From the NCBI GenBank assembly GCA_947168445.1, contig CAMVLW010000007.1, forward strand, positions 1-63,229: a stretch of 63,229 bases of DNA, in the 5' to 3' direction. Shown here one piece after another: positions 34,755 through 42,969 of the stretch. The first letter of the stretch is position 1. Each line of letters opens with the position of its first letter. The notes under the pieces are model-generated. The model had not been told where the DNA came from and did no database searches. It saw nothing but the letters and a program-made list of their open reading frames with translations. The DNA comes from an uncultured Clostridia bacterium (lineage in GTDB: Bacteria; Bacillota; Clostridia; Oscillospirales; Acutalibacteraceae). A program made the translations under genes and the position numbers.

Positions 34755-37178
34755 ATGAAACTTTTACTCAAAAAAGTAGTAGCTGCGGCTCTTTCCGTTT
34801 CTATGCTCGCGTCCGCCGGCACCGTTGCCGCGTTCGCGCAGACAGAGGAAGCAGCCGCTGACAACAGCTACTACAAGGGCGTGTTTTATTACCGTCCCGG
34901 TTTGGGCGAAATCGCTCCGCTGACCGACAGCGTCGACTACTACATTTTCAGTGATGACTATTTCAGAGGTGACAGCCGCGTCTACAACGACCATCTTTCC
35001 ACCCTGAGCATGTGTCTCGGTGAAGCGTCCGTCAGCTCCACCCGCGAGCCCTTCACACCCGAAGGCTACAAAAACAAGAGCCGCGATGTTGTGGCGTTCC
35101 TGGAGGACAACGGCTTCGGCGATATTCAAATCAATCAGGCATACGCCGAAAAGCCTACCAAGGATTCTGTCGGTGTTGTTTGCTCCCACAAGCAAATTGT
35201 TGACGGCGACAAGGAATACACCCTGCTGACCATTATTCCGCGCAGCGCGGGTTATGAAGCGGAATGGGGCAACAACTTTGTTCTCGGTGAGGACGGCGAC
35301 GCGCAGGGCTTTGACGGCTGTGCGGTGAAGTGCCTTGCGTTTGCAAAGGATTATATTGCCGACAAGGGCATTGAGGGCGACATTAAGGTTTGGATTTCCG
35401 GCTACAGCCGCGGCGCTGCCATTTCTAACCTGATGGCAAAAAGACTGATTGACGCGCCCAAGGATTTCCTCGGTGAAGCGGTTGAGCTTACGCCCGACAA
35501 CCTTTACGCCTATACCTTCGGAACGCCGTCCGGCGCAGATGTTGACAACGACCCGCGCAATGAAAGATATGCCGGCATTTTCAACTCCTACGCCGACACC
35601 GAAATTTCTTCCTCTATGGCGCCGGTTGTCATGGGCTTTGGACGTTACGGTACCGACAACATGTATCTCGACGATTCCAGAGAGGAAGAAGTGCTCAAAA
35701 ATCTTGAAATCTGCAACAAGATGATTTACGGCTTGTATCTTGACGGAGCCGGCTCCAACTCGTTCTCTCCGAAAAAGCTCGGCTTTACCGACGGCAGCGT
35801 CGGCATGGTGAATGATGAGGATTCCTATATTCCCGCCAACGCCAGAGAATTTTTGAAGGGTCTCGGCATTTATCTGAATCAGGTTTCCGGCGGCAGAGAA
35901 AAATTTGCCCGCGTTTATGAGCAGCCCTTCTCGGATTTCCTTGCGTATTATGAATCCCTTACAGGCGACAACGCCTCCGCCTTTACCTCCGGCTTGACAG
36001 GACATAAGGACACCCTGTCTCTTGTTGTCGGTATGTACGCTTATTTTATGAACACAAAGAAGCAAAGCACCACAGCCGTTACCGAGAAAGAGGCGAGAGC
36101 AAAAGCAGAGGAATTGGCTGCCGTTGCCGCTGCCGGAGATGAAGACGCAACCGGTATCGGCGCAGCAGACATTGCAAAAGCGGCTGCAAAGCTGCCCCTG
36201 TTTCTTGCCATGAAGCCCGAGCACATCAGACCCATTGTCGCAAAATACCTCGGCAATGTTCTTAACGACGCGATGGGCGCTTCCGGCGCAACGCAGGCGC
36301 AAATTGACGCGCTTTGCAACGACGATTCTCTCAACGCGCTTGTTCACCTGATTTCCCACCTGCTGCTCGGCAACATCTGGCAGAGCGACGAAATCAGACC
36401 GCTCAAGCTTGACAACGAGCAGATTAAGAACGCCGCAACCCTGATTGGCAACTTCCAGAACATCATGGCAGACCACGCCAACGAGGTCATCATTTCATGG
36501 CTGAGAACCTATGACAGCAACTTTGCCGATTATCAGTCTCTCACCGAAGCGCAGATTGCCGGCTACCGCCGCGTAAAATTCCAATCCGAATCGGCAATTA
36601 ACGGCGAAATCATCAACGGCAGCGGTGAGGTTGTCGGCGTTATCACCGACGGTGTGCTCTCCAACGTCACAGACAAGTGGGTTGGCTTCACCACCACCGA
36701 CGACGGCGGTTTCTTCCGTTTGCCGTTCGGCGGCACCTATCAGATTAAGGTGAACAATGTCACCGGCAGCTTTAAAGCGGTACTCGGTGAATATGACTGC
36801 TACATGGCGCGCACCTCTTATCTCTTCAGCGAATCCGCGCTCTGCGACAGCGAATGTACCGCTGTTTTGACGGTTCCGGAAATTGACATGGAAGCGGGCA
36901 TGGCTCCCGGCATGGAGTACGACCTGACCATTGAAGGCGCTGATGAGTACCAACTTGGCGACGCTGACAAAAACGGCGTTGTGAATATCCTCGACATCAC
37001 CTTAATCCAGAGAACGCTTGCGGGCATGGTTGAACTTGACAAGGTGCAGCGGCTTCTCGCTGACGTTGACGGCGACGGACAGGTGACCATTCAGGACGCA
37101 ACCGCTATCCAAATCTTTATTGCCGAATATGACGAAAACTACGAAAAGACCGGCGAAGCGTTTCTTTATCACAGCTAA
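34755..37178 (+). CDS. Secreted lipase-like alpha/beta hydrolase with C-terminal dockerin
   Basis: 807 residues. The signal peptide covers about 1-30 (ends TVAAFAQ). An alpha/beta-hydrolase core of the class-3 lipase type is indicated by KVWISGYSRGAAISNLMAKR near residues 213-232, where GYSRG is the nucleophile elbow, followed by YAYTFGTPSGADVDND, the usual next strand. Residues about 630-720 look like a small beta-rich insert or binding module. The dockerin (about 735-790) has DADKNGVVNILDITLIQ and DVDGDGQVTIQDATAIQ. AAAGGA lies upstream of the ATG. The substrate is unknown; an extracellular esterase or lipase displayed through cohesin is likely. Confidence 0.88.
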   Translation: MKLLLKKVVAAALSVSMLASAGTVAAFAQTEEAAADNSYYKGVFYYRPGLGEIAPLTDSVDYYIFSDDYFRGDSRVYNDHLSTLSMCLGEASVSSTREPFTPEGYKNKSRDVVAFLEDNGFGDIQINQAYAEKPTKDSVGVVCSHKQIVDGDKEYTLLTIIPRSAGYEAEWGNNFVLGEDGDAQGFDGCAVKCLAFAKDYIADKGIEGDIKVWISGYSRGAAISNLMAKRLIDAPKDFLGEAVELTPDNLYAYTFGTPSGADVDNDPRNERYAGIFNSYADTEISSSMAPVVMGFGRYGTDNMYLDDSREEEVLKNLEICNKMIYGLYLDGAGSNSFSPKKLGFTDGSVGMVNDEDSYIPANAREFLKGLGIYLNQVSGGREKFARVYEQPFSDFLAYYESLTGDNASAFTSGLTGHKDTLSLVVGMYAYFMNTKKQSTTAVTEKEARAKAEELAAVAAAGDEDATGIGAADIAKAAAKLPLFLAMKPEHIRPIVAKYLGNVLNDAMGASGATQAQIDALCNDDSLNALVHLISHLLLGNIWQSDEIRPLKLDNEQIKNAATLIGNFQNIMADHANEVIISWLRTYDSNFADYQSLTEAQIAGYRRVKFQSESAINGEIINGSGEVVGVITDGVLSNVTDKWVGFTTTDDGGFFRLPFGGTYQIKVNNVTGSFKAVLGEYDCYMARTSYLFSESALCDSECTAVLTVPEIDMEAGMAPGMEYDLTIEGADEYQLGDADKNGVVNILDITLIQRTLAGMVELDKVQRLLADVDGDGQVTIQDATAIQIFIAEYDENYEKTGEAFLYHS

Positions 37179-37196
37179 CATTACCCGTTAACAGAA

Positions 37197-37234
37197 AACA
37201 GCGAAGATGAGCCAAATCATCTTCGCTGTTTTGT
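37197..37234 (+). terminator. Bidirectional terminator between convergent genes
   Basis: AACAGCGAAGATGA pairs with TCATCTTCGCTGTT over 14 bp, with T-rich flanks. It serves the dockerin lipase gene (plus) and the EAL gene fragment (minus). Confidence 0.9.
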
Positions 37235-37238
37235 TGTA

Positions 37239-38747
37239 TCAATACATGGGACGCAGGGTGATAATATAGTCGAGCGTTCCGGCTTTATCCAGTACGGAAT
37301 CCCCGAAAACATGAAGCAATAGCGGGTTGCCGTCGGCGCCCTTAACCGTCATTTCTGAGGAAAACGATTCGGAGTGGGTCATTTTTTCGAGAATCTCTCG
37401 GTAAAGTGCGGTGGGATTATCATTTTTAATACGGCGAAAAAACAAAATGCTGTTCAGCTCACTTTCCAGTTTCTCGCGCGTCAGCCCAAGCCGCTTTTCC
37501 AAGCCGTTGAACAGCACCGTGTATTCCACATTGTTATCGGGCTTGCGGCGCAGGAAAATCACCGTGTCCGGCGAGCAGCGGGAAAGAAGCAGCATCTGTG
37601 TTTCCAGCGTCGTCAGCTTTGTGATGTTCTGAACCGAGCCGTAAAAAATCTTTGTGTCGCCTTCCGCGCGCAGATAGAAGAACTTCATCTGAAAGCTCGT
37701 CAGCGTGCCGTCGGTCTTGTAAAAATGCATCAGACCCTTTGCGCCGTTAAGCCGGTCCTGCTCCGCCTGACGCAGCGTTTTCAGCATTGCCGGAATGTCC
37801 GCTTCGGGCATATATTTTTCAATGCCGTTCAGTCTTTCGTGAAAATCCGGAACGTCAACCGTTTCATAAAACTGCTCGTTAAAGCGTATAATGTCAACGC
37901 TGTCGCCGTGCAGGCTGTACAGCGCACAGGGACCGAGAATACTGTTGAGCATGTTATCGCTGTAAACATTGTTGTCGAGCAGCTCGCGCAAATGGAATTG
38001 CTGATTTGCCTTGAAGCGGATTCCCGAAGCGTCAATTTTATTCTCGTCGGAAAGCAGCGCTTCAAAGTCCTGCGTCGGCATGGGACGGTAAAAATAAAAG
38101 CCCTGAATGTAGTTGCAGCCAATATCCTGAAGAAAATCCCGCTGCTCCTGTGTTTCGACTCCTTCAGCGATAATCGGGATTCCCAGCGTTTTTGTCATAT
38201 CGGTGACAGATTCCAAAATCTGAATACTTTTTTCCGCGTTGGACTGGTCAATGTCAATCAGCTGCGCGTCAAGCTTGATAATATCAATATTCAGGCTTTT
38301 GAGCATATTCAGCGTTGAATAACCGCTGCCAAAGTCGTCCATCAGCACCAAAAAGCCTTTTTCCCGCAGACTTTGAACTGTGCTCTTTACCAGCGCGTTG
38401 TTGGAGATATAGGAAGATTCCGTAATCTCAATTTTGACTAGGTTATGCGTCAAATCATATTTATTGACCAGCTTTTCAAACACAGCGGGAATATCTATGT
38501 TCAAAATATCAATCGTGGAAACATTCACCGAAACCGGAAGCGGCATTGTGTTTTGATTGATACACGTTTGCAGCCATTTGCAGACGCTTTCCCAAATGTG
38601 CAAATCCAAGTCGGTAATCAATCCGTGCTTTTCCAAAACCGGAATAAACAGAGCAGGGGAGATAAAAGAGCCGTCGCGTTTTTTCCAGCGGGCAAGCGCT
38701 TCCGCACCGACAATCTTACCTGTTGAGGCGCGGCATTGCGGCTGCAA
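37239..38747 (-). CDS. EAL phosphodiesterase with C-terminal PAS-like domains (3' part of a frameshifted GGDEF-EAL gene)
   Basis: The frame codes about 502 residues but has no start of its own: its first codon is a TTG formed by the poly-T at the frameshift. The EAL domain (about 1-240) looks intact: GAEALARW, NVSTIDI, EITES, DDFGSGYSTLN, KLDAQLI, AEGVETQ and QGFYFYRP are present, so c-di-GMP hydrolysis is expected. Residues about 250-500 resemble one or two PAS-like domains ending in SVQNITKL and LDYIITLRP. It joins in sense to the PAS-GGDEF frame at 38618-39772 if one base is added to the T7 run (38746-38752). It may be made by slippage, be broken, or reflect a sequencing error. Confidence 0.8.
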   Translation of the reverse strand: MQPQCRASTGKIVGAEALARWKKRDGSFISPALFIPVLEKHGLITDLDLHIWESVCKWLQTCINQNTMPLPVSVNVSTIDILNIDIPAVFEKLVNKYDLTHNLVKIEITESSYISNNALVKSTVQSLREKGFLVLMDDFGSGYSTLNMLKSLNIDIIKLDAQLIDIDQSNAEKSIQILESVTDMTKTLGIPIIAEGVETQEQRDFLQDIGCNYIQGFYFYRPMPTQDFEALLSDENKIDASGIRFKANQQFHLRELLDNNVYSDNMLNSILGPCALYSLHGDSVDIIRFNEQFYETVDVPDFHERLNGIEKYMPEADIPAMLKTLRQAEQDRLNGAKGLMHFYKTDGTLTSFQMKFFYLRAEGDTKIFYGSVQNITKLTTLETQMLLLSRCSPDTVIFLRRKPDNNVEYTVLFNGLEKRLGLTREKLESELNSILFFRRIKNDNPTALYREILEKMTHSESFSSEMTVKGADGNPLLLHVFGDSVLDKAGTLDYIITLRPMY

Positions 38748-39772
38748 AAAAACGTGATGTCGTTTTCTTTTAAAGCACGGAAAAAGTCTGAGAGAATATG
38801 ATACTCCTCGTCGTTTTTCGTCACCATCGCCTTGTCAAACACGCGAATCCGGCTGTGAAAGCTTTCCTTGGCAAAGCGCGTTGCCAAAAACGCACGGTCA
38901 AGCGAATCGCGCAGCTTGATGTTTTTGTCAATTTTACAAACACCGAAGGCGGGCATAATTCCCATCACATTGCCGTGCTCGGTAATCAGCGCAGCAATGT
39001 CGCTGTAAAGCTTTTCGATTTTTTCCAAGTCATAGGGCATGAGCAGGCAAAAATCGTCCTGCCCGAAATAACCCGCCGTACCGCCGAGCTCCTCGCAGTT
39101 CATACGCAGCCTGACGCCGATTTGCGACATCAGCAAATCACCGCGGTTGTGACCGTACCACTCGTTAAACAGCTTGAAGTTTTCAATATCCAGAGAAACC
39201 AAGCACCACTCGACCAGCGAGTTTTTCAGCAGCTTTGTCACCGCCTTGGTAAAGGTGCGCTTGCCCGGTAAGCCGGTAATCTCGTTGCGCGATTCCTCAA
39301 TCAGCAGCGGTTCGTTGCTGAGTCCCAGTTCTCTTGCTTTGCGGTTGTGAATATCAAAAATATACATGCGGTAAATCCCGCTGCCAAGCCCAAAGTCCTC
39401 TCCGGTAATCAGAACCAACTCAACCCAGCGCCAGTTGCCCGACACCAGACGGAAGCGGAACTCGCCGCTCCAAAAGTTTTCTATGTCGGATTCCCGGAAC
39501 AGCAGCGGAAGCTGTTCCACGCGGAACTTTTCTTTTATCTGCTCCTTGTCCTCGGAATGTGCCAGAATCTCCGTCATGTTGATATACATTTCATCATAGG
39601 AGCCGGAGTCAAGCGGCATGGGGTATTTTTTTGACACATCACAAAGATTGCGGAACACTCTGTTTTCGGTGTCGATTTCAATCAACTCGTCATAGGAGGA
39701 GTTTTCCAGAAAAAGCAGAATATTCTGCGCGTCGCCGATAGCGTGCATCATTTTTTGTAAACCGGTTGACAT
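38618..39772 (-). CDS. PAS plus degenerate GGDEF domain (5' part of the frameshifted gene)
   Basis: About 384 residues from ATG 39772 (GAAGG about 9-10 nt upstream); an ATG three codons earlier abuts GAAGG directly and is less likely. Residues about 40-150 look PAS-like. A GGDEF domain follows (about 160-320): EITGLPGKRTFTKAV, VSLDIENFKLFNEWYGHNRG and GYFGQDDFCLLM, so the active-site GGDEF is GQDDF and cyclase activity is doubtful. Sense ends at KENDITFF near residue 345; the last ~40 residues are out-of-frame read-through after T7. The original protein was PAS-GGDEF-EAL-PAS, roughly 840 residues. Confidence 0.8.
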   Translation of the reverse strand: MSTGLQKMMHAIGDAQNILLFLENSSYDELIEIDTENRVFRNLCDVSKKYPMPLDSGSYDEMYINMTEILAHSEDKEQIKEKFRVEQLPLLFRESDIENFWSGEFRFRLVSGNWRWVELVLITGEDFGLGSGIYRMYIFDIHNRKARELGLSNEPLLIEESRNEITGLPGKRTFTKAVTKLLKNSLVEWCLVSLDIENFKLFNEWYGHNRGDLLMSQIGVRLRMNCEELGGTAGYFGQDDFCLLMPYDLEKIEKLYSDIAALITEHGNVMGIMPAFGVCKIDKNIKLRDSLDRAFLATRFAKESFHSRIRVFDKAMVTKNDEEYHILSDFFRALKENDITFFCSRNAAPQQVRLSVRKRLPAGKNATALLSPLLCLFRFWKSTD

Positions 39773-39781
39773 TTCATCCAT

Positions 39782-40129
39782 CCTTCAAAATATGTTTTCT
39801 GAAACTGAATTAATATCTTTAGTTCTAAACTTTTGCCGTTTTGCAATACTTTATTGAATGAGTCGCAATCTTTTACTCATTATCTTAATATTTTACATTT
39901 AATTAGACCAAAATTCAACTGTCTGAACAAAAATCGGAAGAATTGACAAAAAAGATTATGCGCTTTTATAGAAAACACACAAGTGAAATCTTGCGCAAAA
40001 ACGATTATTACAGTATTCCTGAAAAAATATGCAGAAACTAATTGTTTTTTGCTGAAAATATGCTTATAATAAGAATTATAATTTTCGTGCTATTTTTGAC
40101 ACCGTAATCCATCAGAATGGAGTGAAAGT
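39782..40129. other. AT-rich divergent intergenic region
   Basis: 348 bp without a gene, between the divergent GGDEF-EAL and hybrid-kinase genes. It holds two plus-strand promoter candidates (see 39943-40070). I see no clear minus-strand promoter and no structured RNA. Confidence 0.6.
39943..40070 (+). promoter_or_regulatory. Two promoter candidates for the phosphorelay genes
   Basis: P1: TTGACA (39943-39948), 17-bp spacer, TTATAG (39966-39971). P2: TTGTTT (40042-40047), 17-bp spacer, TATAAT (40065-40070). P2 is 60 bp before the kinase ATG. Which one is used cannot be told by eye. Confidence 0.45.
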
Positions 40130-42958
40130 ATGTCAAAGCTTAACGAGCTGTTTCAAAGCGGCTATTTGCCCGTCGCCATTGAGTGGATGGGCGAACAGAT
40201 TCCCGGCGGATTTTTTATCTACCGTGCGGACGAAACATCGGAAATTGTTTATGTCAACAACGCGGTGCTGCGCATCTACGGCTGCGAAACAATAGAGGAG
40301 TTCCGCAAGCTGACCGGCAACAACTTCCGCGGCATGGTTCACCCAAAGGATTACGCGGATGTGGCGCAGTCCATTGAAAAACAAATCAAGGACGTTGACC
40401 ATCTGAATCTTGACTATATCGAATACCGCATTATCCGGCGTGACGGCGTTGTGCGCTGGGTTGACGACTACGGTCACTTTGCCCAGTTTCCGGGCTACGG
40501 CGACGTTTACTATGTCTTTATCAGCGACATCACCGAAAAGCATATGGCGCAAAAGGAAAACCAGCGCCGTGCCAATGTATATAACGCGCTGGCGGAGCAG
40601 CTCAACGCTGCTGCCGATACTTCGCTTGCGGTTTACCGTGCCAACTTGACAACAGGCGCGCTGGAATTTGTTCGCGGAACGGATTTATATGAATCCGACC
40701 GCGAAGGACTTACGTTCGCCGATAGTGAAAAAAACCGGCTTGACAGCTTTTTGGTGGCAGGCGACAAGGCACGCTTTGAGGAGTGCTTCCGCTTGGAAAA
40801 CCTTATGGAGCGTTTCTATAAGGGCGAGCCACCCGCCACGTTTGTTGCGTATTGCCGCCGTGCTTCGGGCAAGCAATGCTTTGTCCGCTACATGCGTTCG
40901 GTGGCATATGAGCCCGACAGCGGCGCGCTTACAATATTCTGCACCGAAAGTGAATATAACAATGAAAAGGCGTCGGAGGTTCTCAACGAAAAGGTGCTTG
41001 TGCGCCAGTATGATATGGTGACATATATTGTTGATAACAACTACAGCGTTGTTATCGGCGACGCCAAAAAAATCGGCAAGGGCAGTATTTTCCCGCTGAA
41101 GCGCAGCGGTGTTTATTCCGACTATATCTGCAATCAGGTTTTGCCCGCCGCCTCTCTCAGCGTCCACAATATCGACGAGTTGCAGCAGTCGCTCTCCACC
41201 GAAGCCATCGCCGCGCATTTGGAAACCGACGAGTCCTATACCATCAACGTCACCTGCGAAATCGACGGCTCCACCTATTACAAGCGCTTTACCTATTACG
41301 CGGTTGACAAAGATACCAAGTTTTTCCTTTTGTTAAAGTCAGACGTCACCGACGTGCTGCGTCAGGAGCATGAGCAAAATGAAATTCTCGCCAATGCCCT
41401 CAAAGAAGCCGAGCACGCCAATATTGCAAAAACCACCTTTCTCTCGAATATGAGCCACGAAATCCGCACCCCGATGAACGCGATTATCGGTCTTAACAGC
41501 ATTGCGCTAAAGGACAGCTCGCTGCCGGAGCAAACAAGAAAGTATTTGCTGAAAATCGGTGAAAGCGCCGGACACCTGCTCAACCTTATCAACGATATTC
41601 TCGACATGAGCCGTATTGAGTCGGGGCGCGTCAGTCTGCGCAAGGAAGAATTCTCCATGGGCGAAATCTTTGAGCAGATTAATACCATGATTCAGTCGCA
41701 GTGCCGCGACAAGGGGCTTGAATACCGCTATTCCATTCAAGACGGGGTAGAGGGCTGGTACTTTGGCGACGACACCAAGCTGAAACAGGTCATTATCAAT
41801 ATTCTCAGCAACGCGATAAAATTCACCGAAGCGCCCGGCGTCGTTTCCTTCCGCGCCGAAAAAATCGCGGAATTTGAAAATCAGTCCACCCTGCGCTTTA
41901 TGATTTCCGATACCGGAATCGGCATTGACGAAGCATTTTTGCCGCGTATTTTTGACCCCTTTACACAGGAAAACGCCAGCCGTACCAACAAATTCGGCAG
42001 CACCGGACTGGGCATGGCAATCACAAAGAATTTGGTGGAAATGATGAACGGAACCGTTTCCGTGAAATCCAAAAAGGGCGAGGGCTCGGAATTCACCATT
42101 ACAATTACGCTGAAAAACTGCGAAAAATACGGTGACGACGCCGTTTCCTTTGACGCGCATGCGCTGCGTGTTTTGGTGGTGGATGATGATGAAATCGCGC
42201 TGGAGCATGCGCGGCTGGTGCTGGAGGACATCGGCATTGCCGCCGACACCGCCGCCTCCGGCGAGGAAGCGCTTCAAATGCTCGAAATCCATCACGCCAA
42301 GCATGAGCCGTATCATCTTGCGCTGATTGACCGGAAAATGCAGGAACTTGACGGCGTTGCGGTCACGCGGGAAATCCGGCGTCTTTATCACGACGAAACA
42401 CGTGTCATTGTTCTGACCGACTACAACTGGGACGACGTGATTGATGAAGCGCTTGCCGCCGGAGCGGACAGCGTGATCTCCAAATCGGTGTTCTCCTCCG
42501 ACGTCAAGGGTGAACTTGAGCGCGTTCTCAAGCACGCCGGCTGCGAACAGCCGCAGCCCAAGGTAAAAGCGGAGCTTGCCGGCAAGCGAATTTTGCTTGC
42601 CGAGGATATGCCGATTAATGCCGAAATTATGAAGCAGCTTTTGACAATAAAGGACATGCTGGTTGAACATGCCGAAAACGGACAGATTGCTCTTGATATG
42701 TTCCAAAACAGCGAGTTGGGCTATTATGACGCGGTGCTGATGGACGTGAGAATGCCTGTGATGGACGGTTTGGAAACCACCTCCGCCATTCGCGCGCTTC
42801 CGCGCAAGGACGCGCAGACTGTTCCGATTATCGCGCTGACCGCCAACGCCTTTGACGAGGATGTGCAGCAATCGCTGCAATCGGGCATGACCGCTCATCT
42901 TTCAAAGCCTGTTGAACCGCCGCGTCTGTATCAAACGCTGGAAGAACTGATGAATTAA
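40130..42958 (+). CDS. Hybrid sensor histidine kinase: PAS-HisKA-HATPase-REC-REC
   Basis: 942 residues, no membrane segment, so a cytoplasmic sensor. A PAS domain (about 20-140) is followed by a second sensory region (about 150-400). The HisKA box FLSNMSHEIRTPMNAI has its phospho-His near residue 442; ATPase motifs are LKQVIINILSNAIKF and ISDTGIGIDEAFLPRIFDPF. The two receiver domains have phospho-acceptor Asp in ALIDRKM (near 733) and VLMDVRMPVMDG (near 870). REC2 starts ILLAEDMPINAEIM. A phosphorelay needs an Hpt partner; a free Hpt gene lies at 47595. The gene starts with GGAGTG upstream and ends 11 bp before the permease-kinase gene, so an operon is likely. Confidence 0.93.
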   Translation: MSKLNELFQSGYLPVAIEWMGEQIPGGFFIYRADETSEIVYVNNAVLRIYGCETIEEFRKLTGNNFRGMVHPKDYADVAQSIEKQIKDVDHLNLDYIEYRIIRRDGVVRWVDDYGHFAQFPGYGDVYYVFISDITEKHMAQKENQRRANVYNALAEQLNAAADTSLAVYRANLTTGALEFVRGTDLYESDREGLTFADSEKNRLDSFLVAGDKARFEECFRLENLMERFYKGEPPATFVAYCRRASGKQCFVRYMRSVAYEPDSGALTIFCTESEYNNEKASEVLNEKVLVRQYDMVTYIVDNNYSVVIGDAKKIGKGSIFPLKRSGVYSDYICNQVLPAASLSVHNIDELQQSLSTEAIAAHLETDESYTINVTCEIDGSTYYKRFTYYAVDKDTKFFLLLKSDVTDVLRQEHEQNEILANALKEAEHANIAKTTFLSNMSHEIRTPMNAIIGLNSIALKDSSLPEQTRKYLLKIGESAGHLLNLINDILDMSRIESGRVSLRKEEFSMGEIFEQINTMIQSQCRDKGLEYRYSIQDGVEGWYFGDDTKLKQVIINILSNAIKFTEAPGVVSFRAEKIAEFENQSTLRFMISDTGIGIDEAFLPRIFDPFTQENASRTNKFGSTGLGMAITKNLVEMMNGTVSVKSKKGEGSEFTITITLKNCEKYGDDAVSFDAHALRVLVVDDDEIALEHARLVLEDIGIAADTAASGEEALQMLEIHHAKHEPYHLALIDRKMQELDGVAVTREIRRLYHDETRVIVLTDYNWDDVIDEALAAGADSVISKSVFSSDVKGELERVLKHAGCEQPQPKVKAELAGKRILLAEDMPINAEIMKQLLTIKDMLVEHAENGQIALDMFQNSELGYYDAVLMDVRMPVMDGLETTSAIRALPRKDAQTVPIIALTANAFDEDVQQSLQSGMTAHLSKPVEPPRLYQTLEELMN

Positions 42959-42969
42959 CGGAGGTTGTT

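Noticed and set aside
34764..36476. Open frame of about 570 codons opposite the lipase-like gene, and similar ones at 24106-25437 and 41507-42898
   Set aside because: All lie wholly inside well-supported genes and read as low-complexity hydrophobic or basic strings with no domain motifs or start sites.
38740..38760. Programmed -1 ribosomal frameshift at the T7 run
   Set aside because: The heptamer in frame is G TTT TTT, not the X XXY YYZ pattern, and no stimulating hairpin is obvious just downstream. An indel, transcript slippage or sequencing error is more likely.
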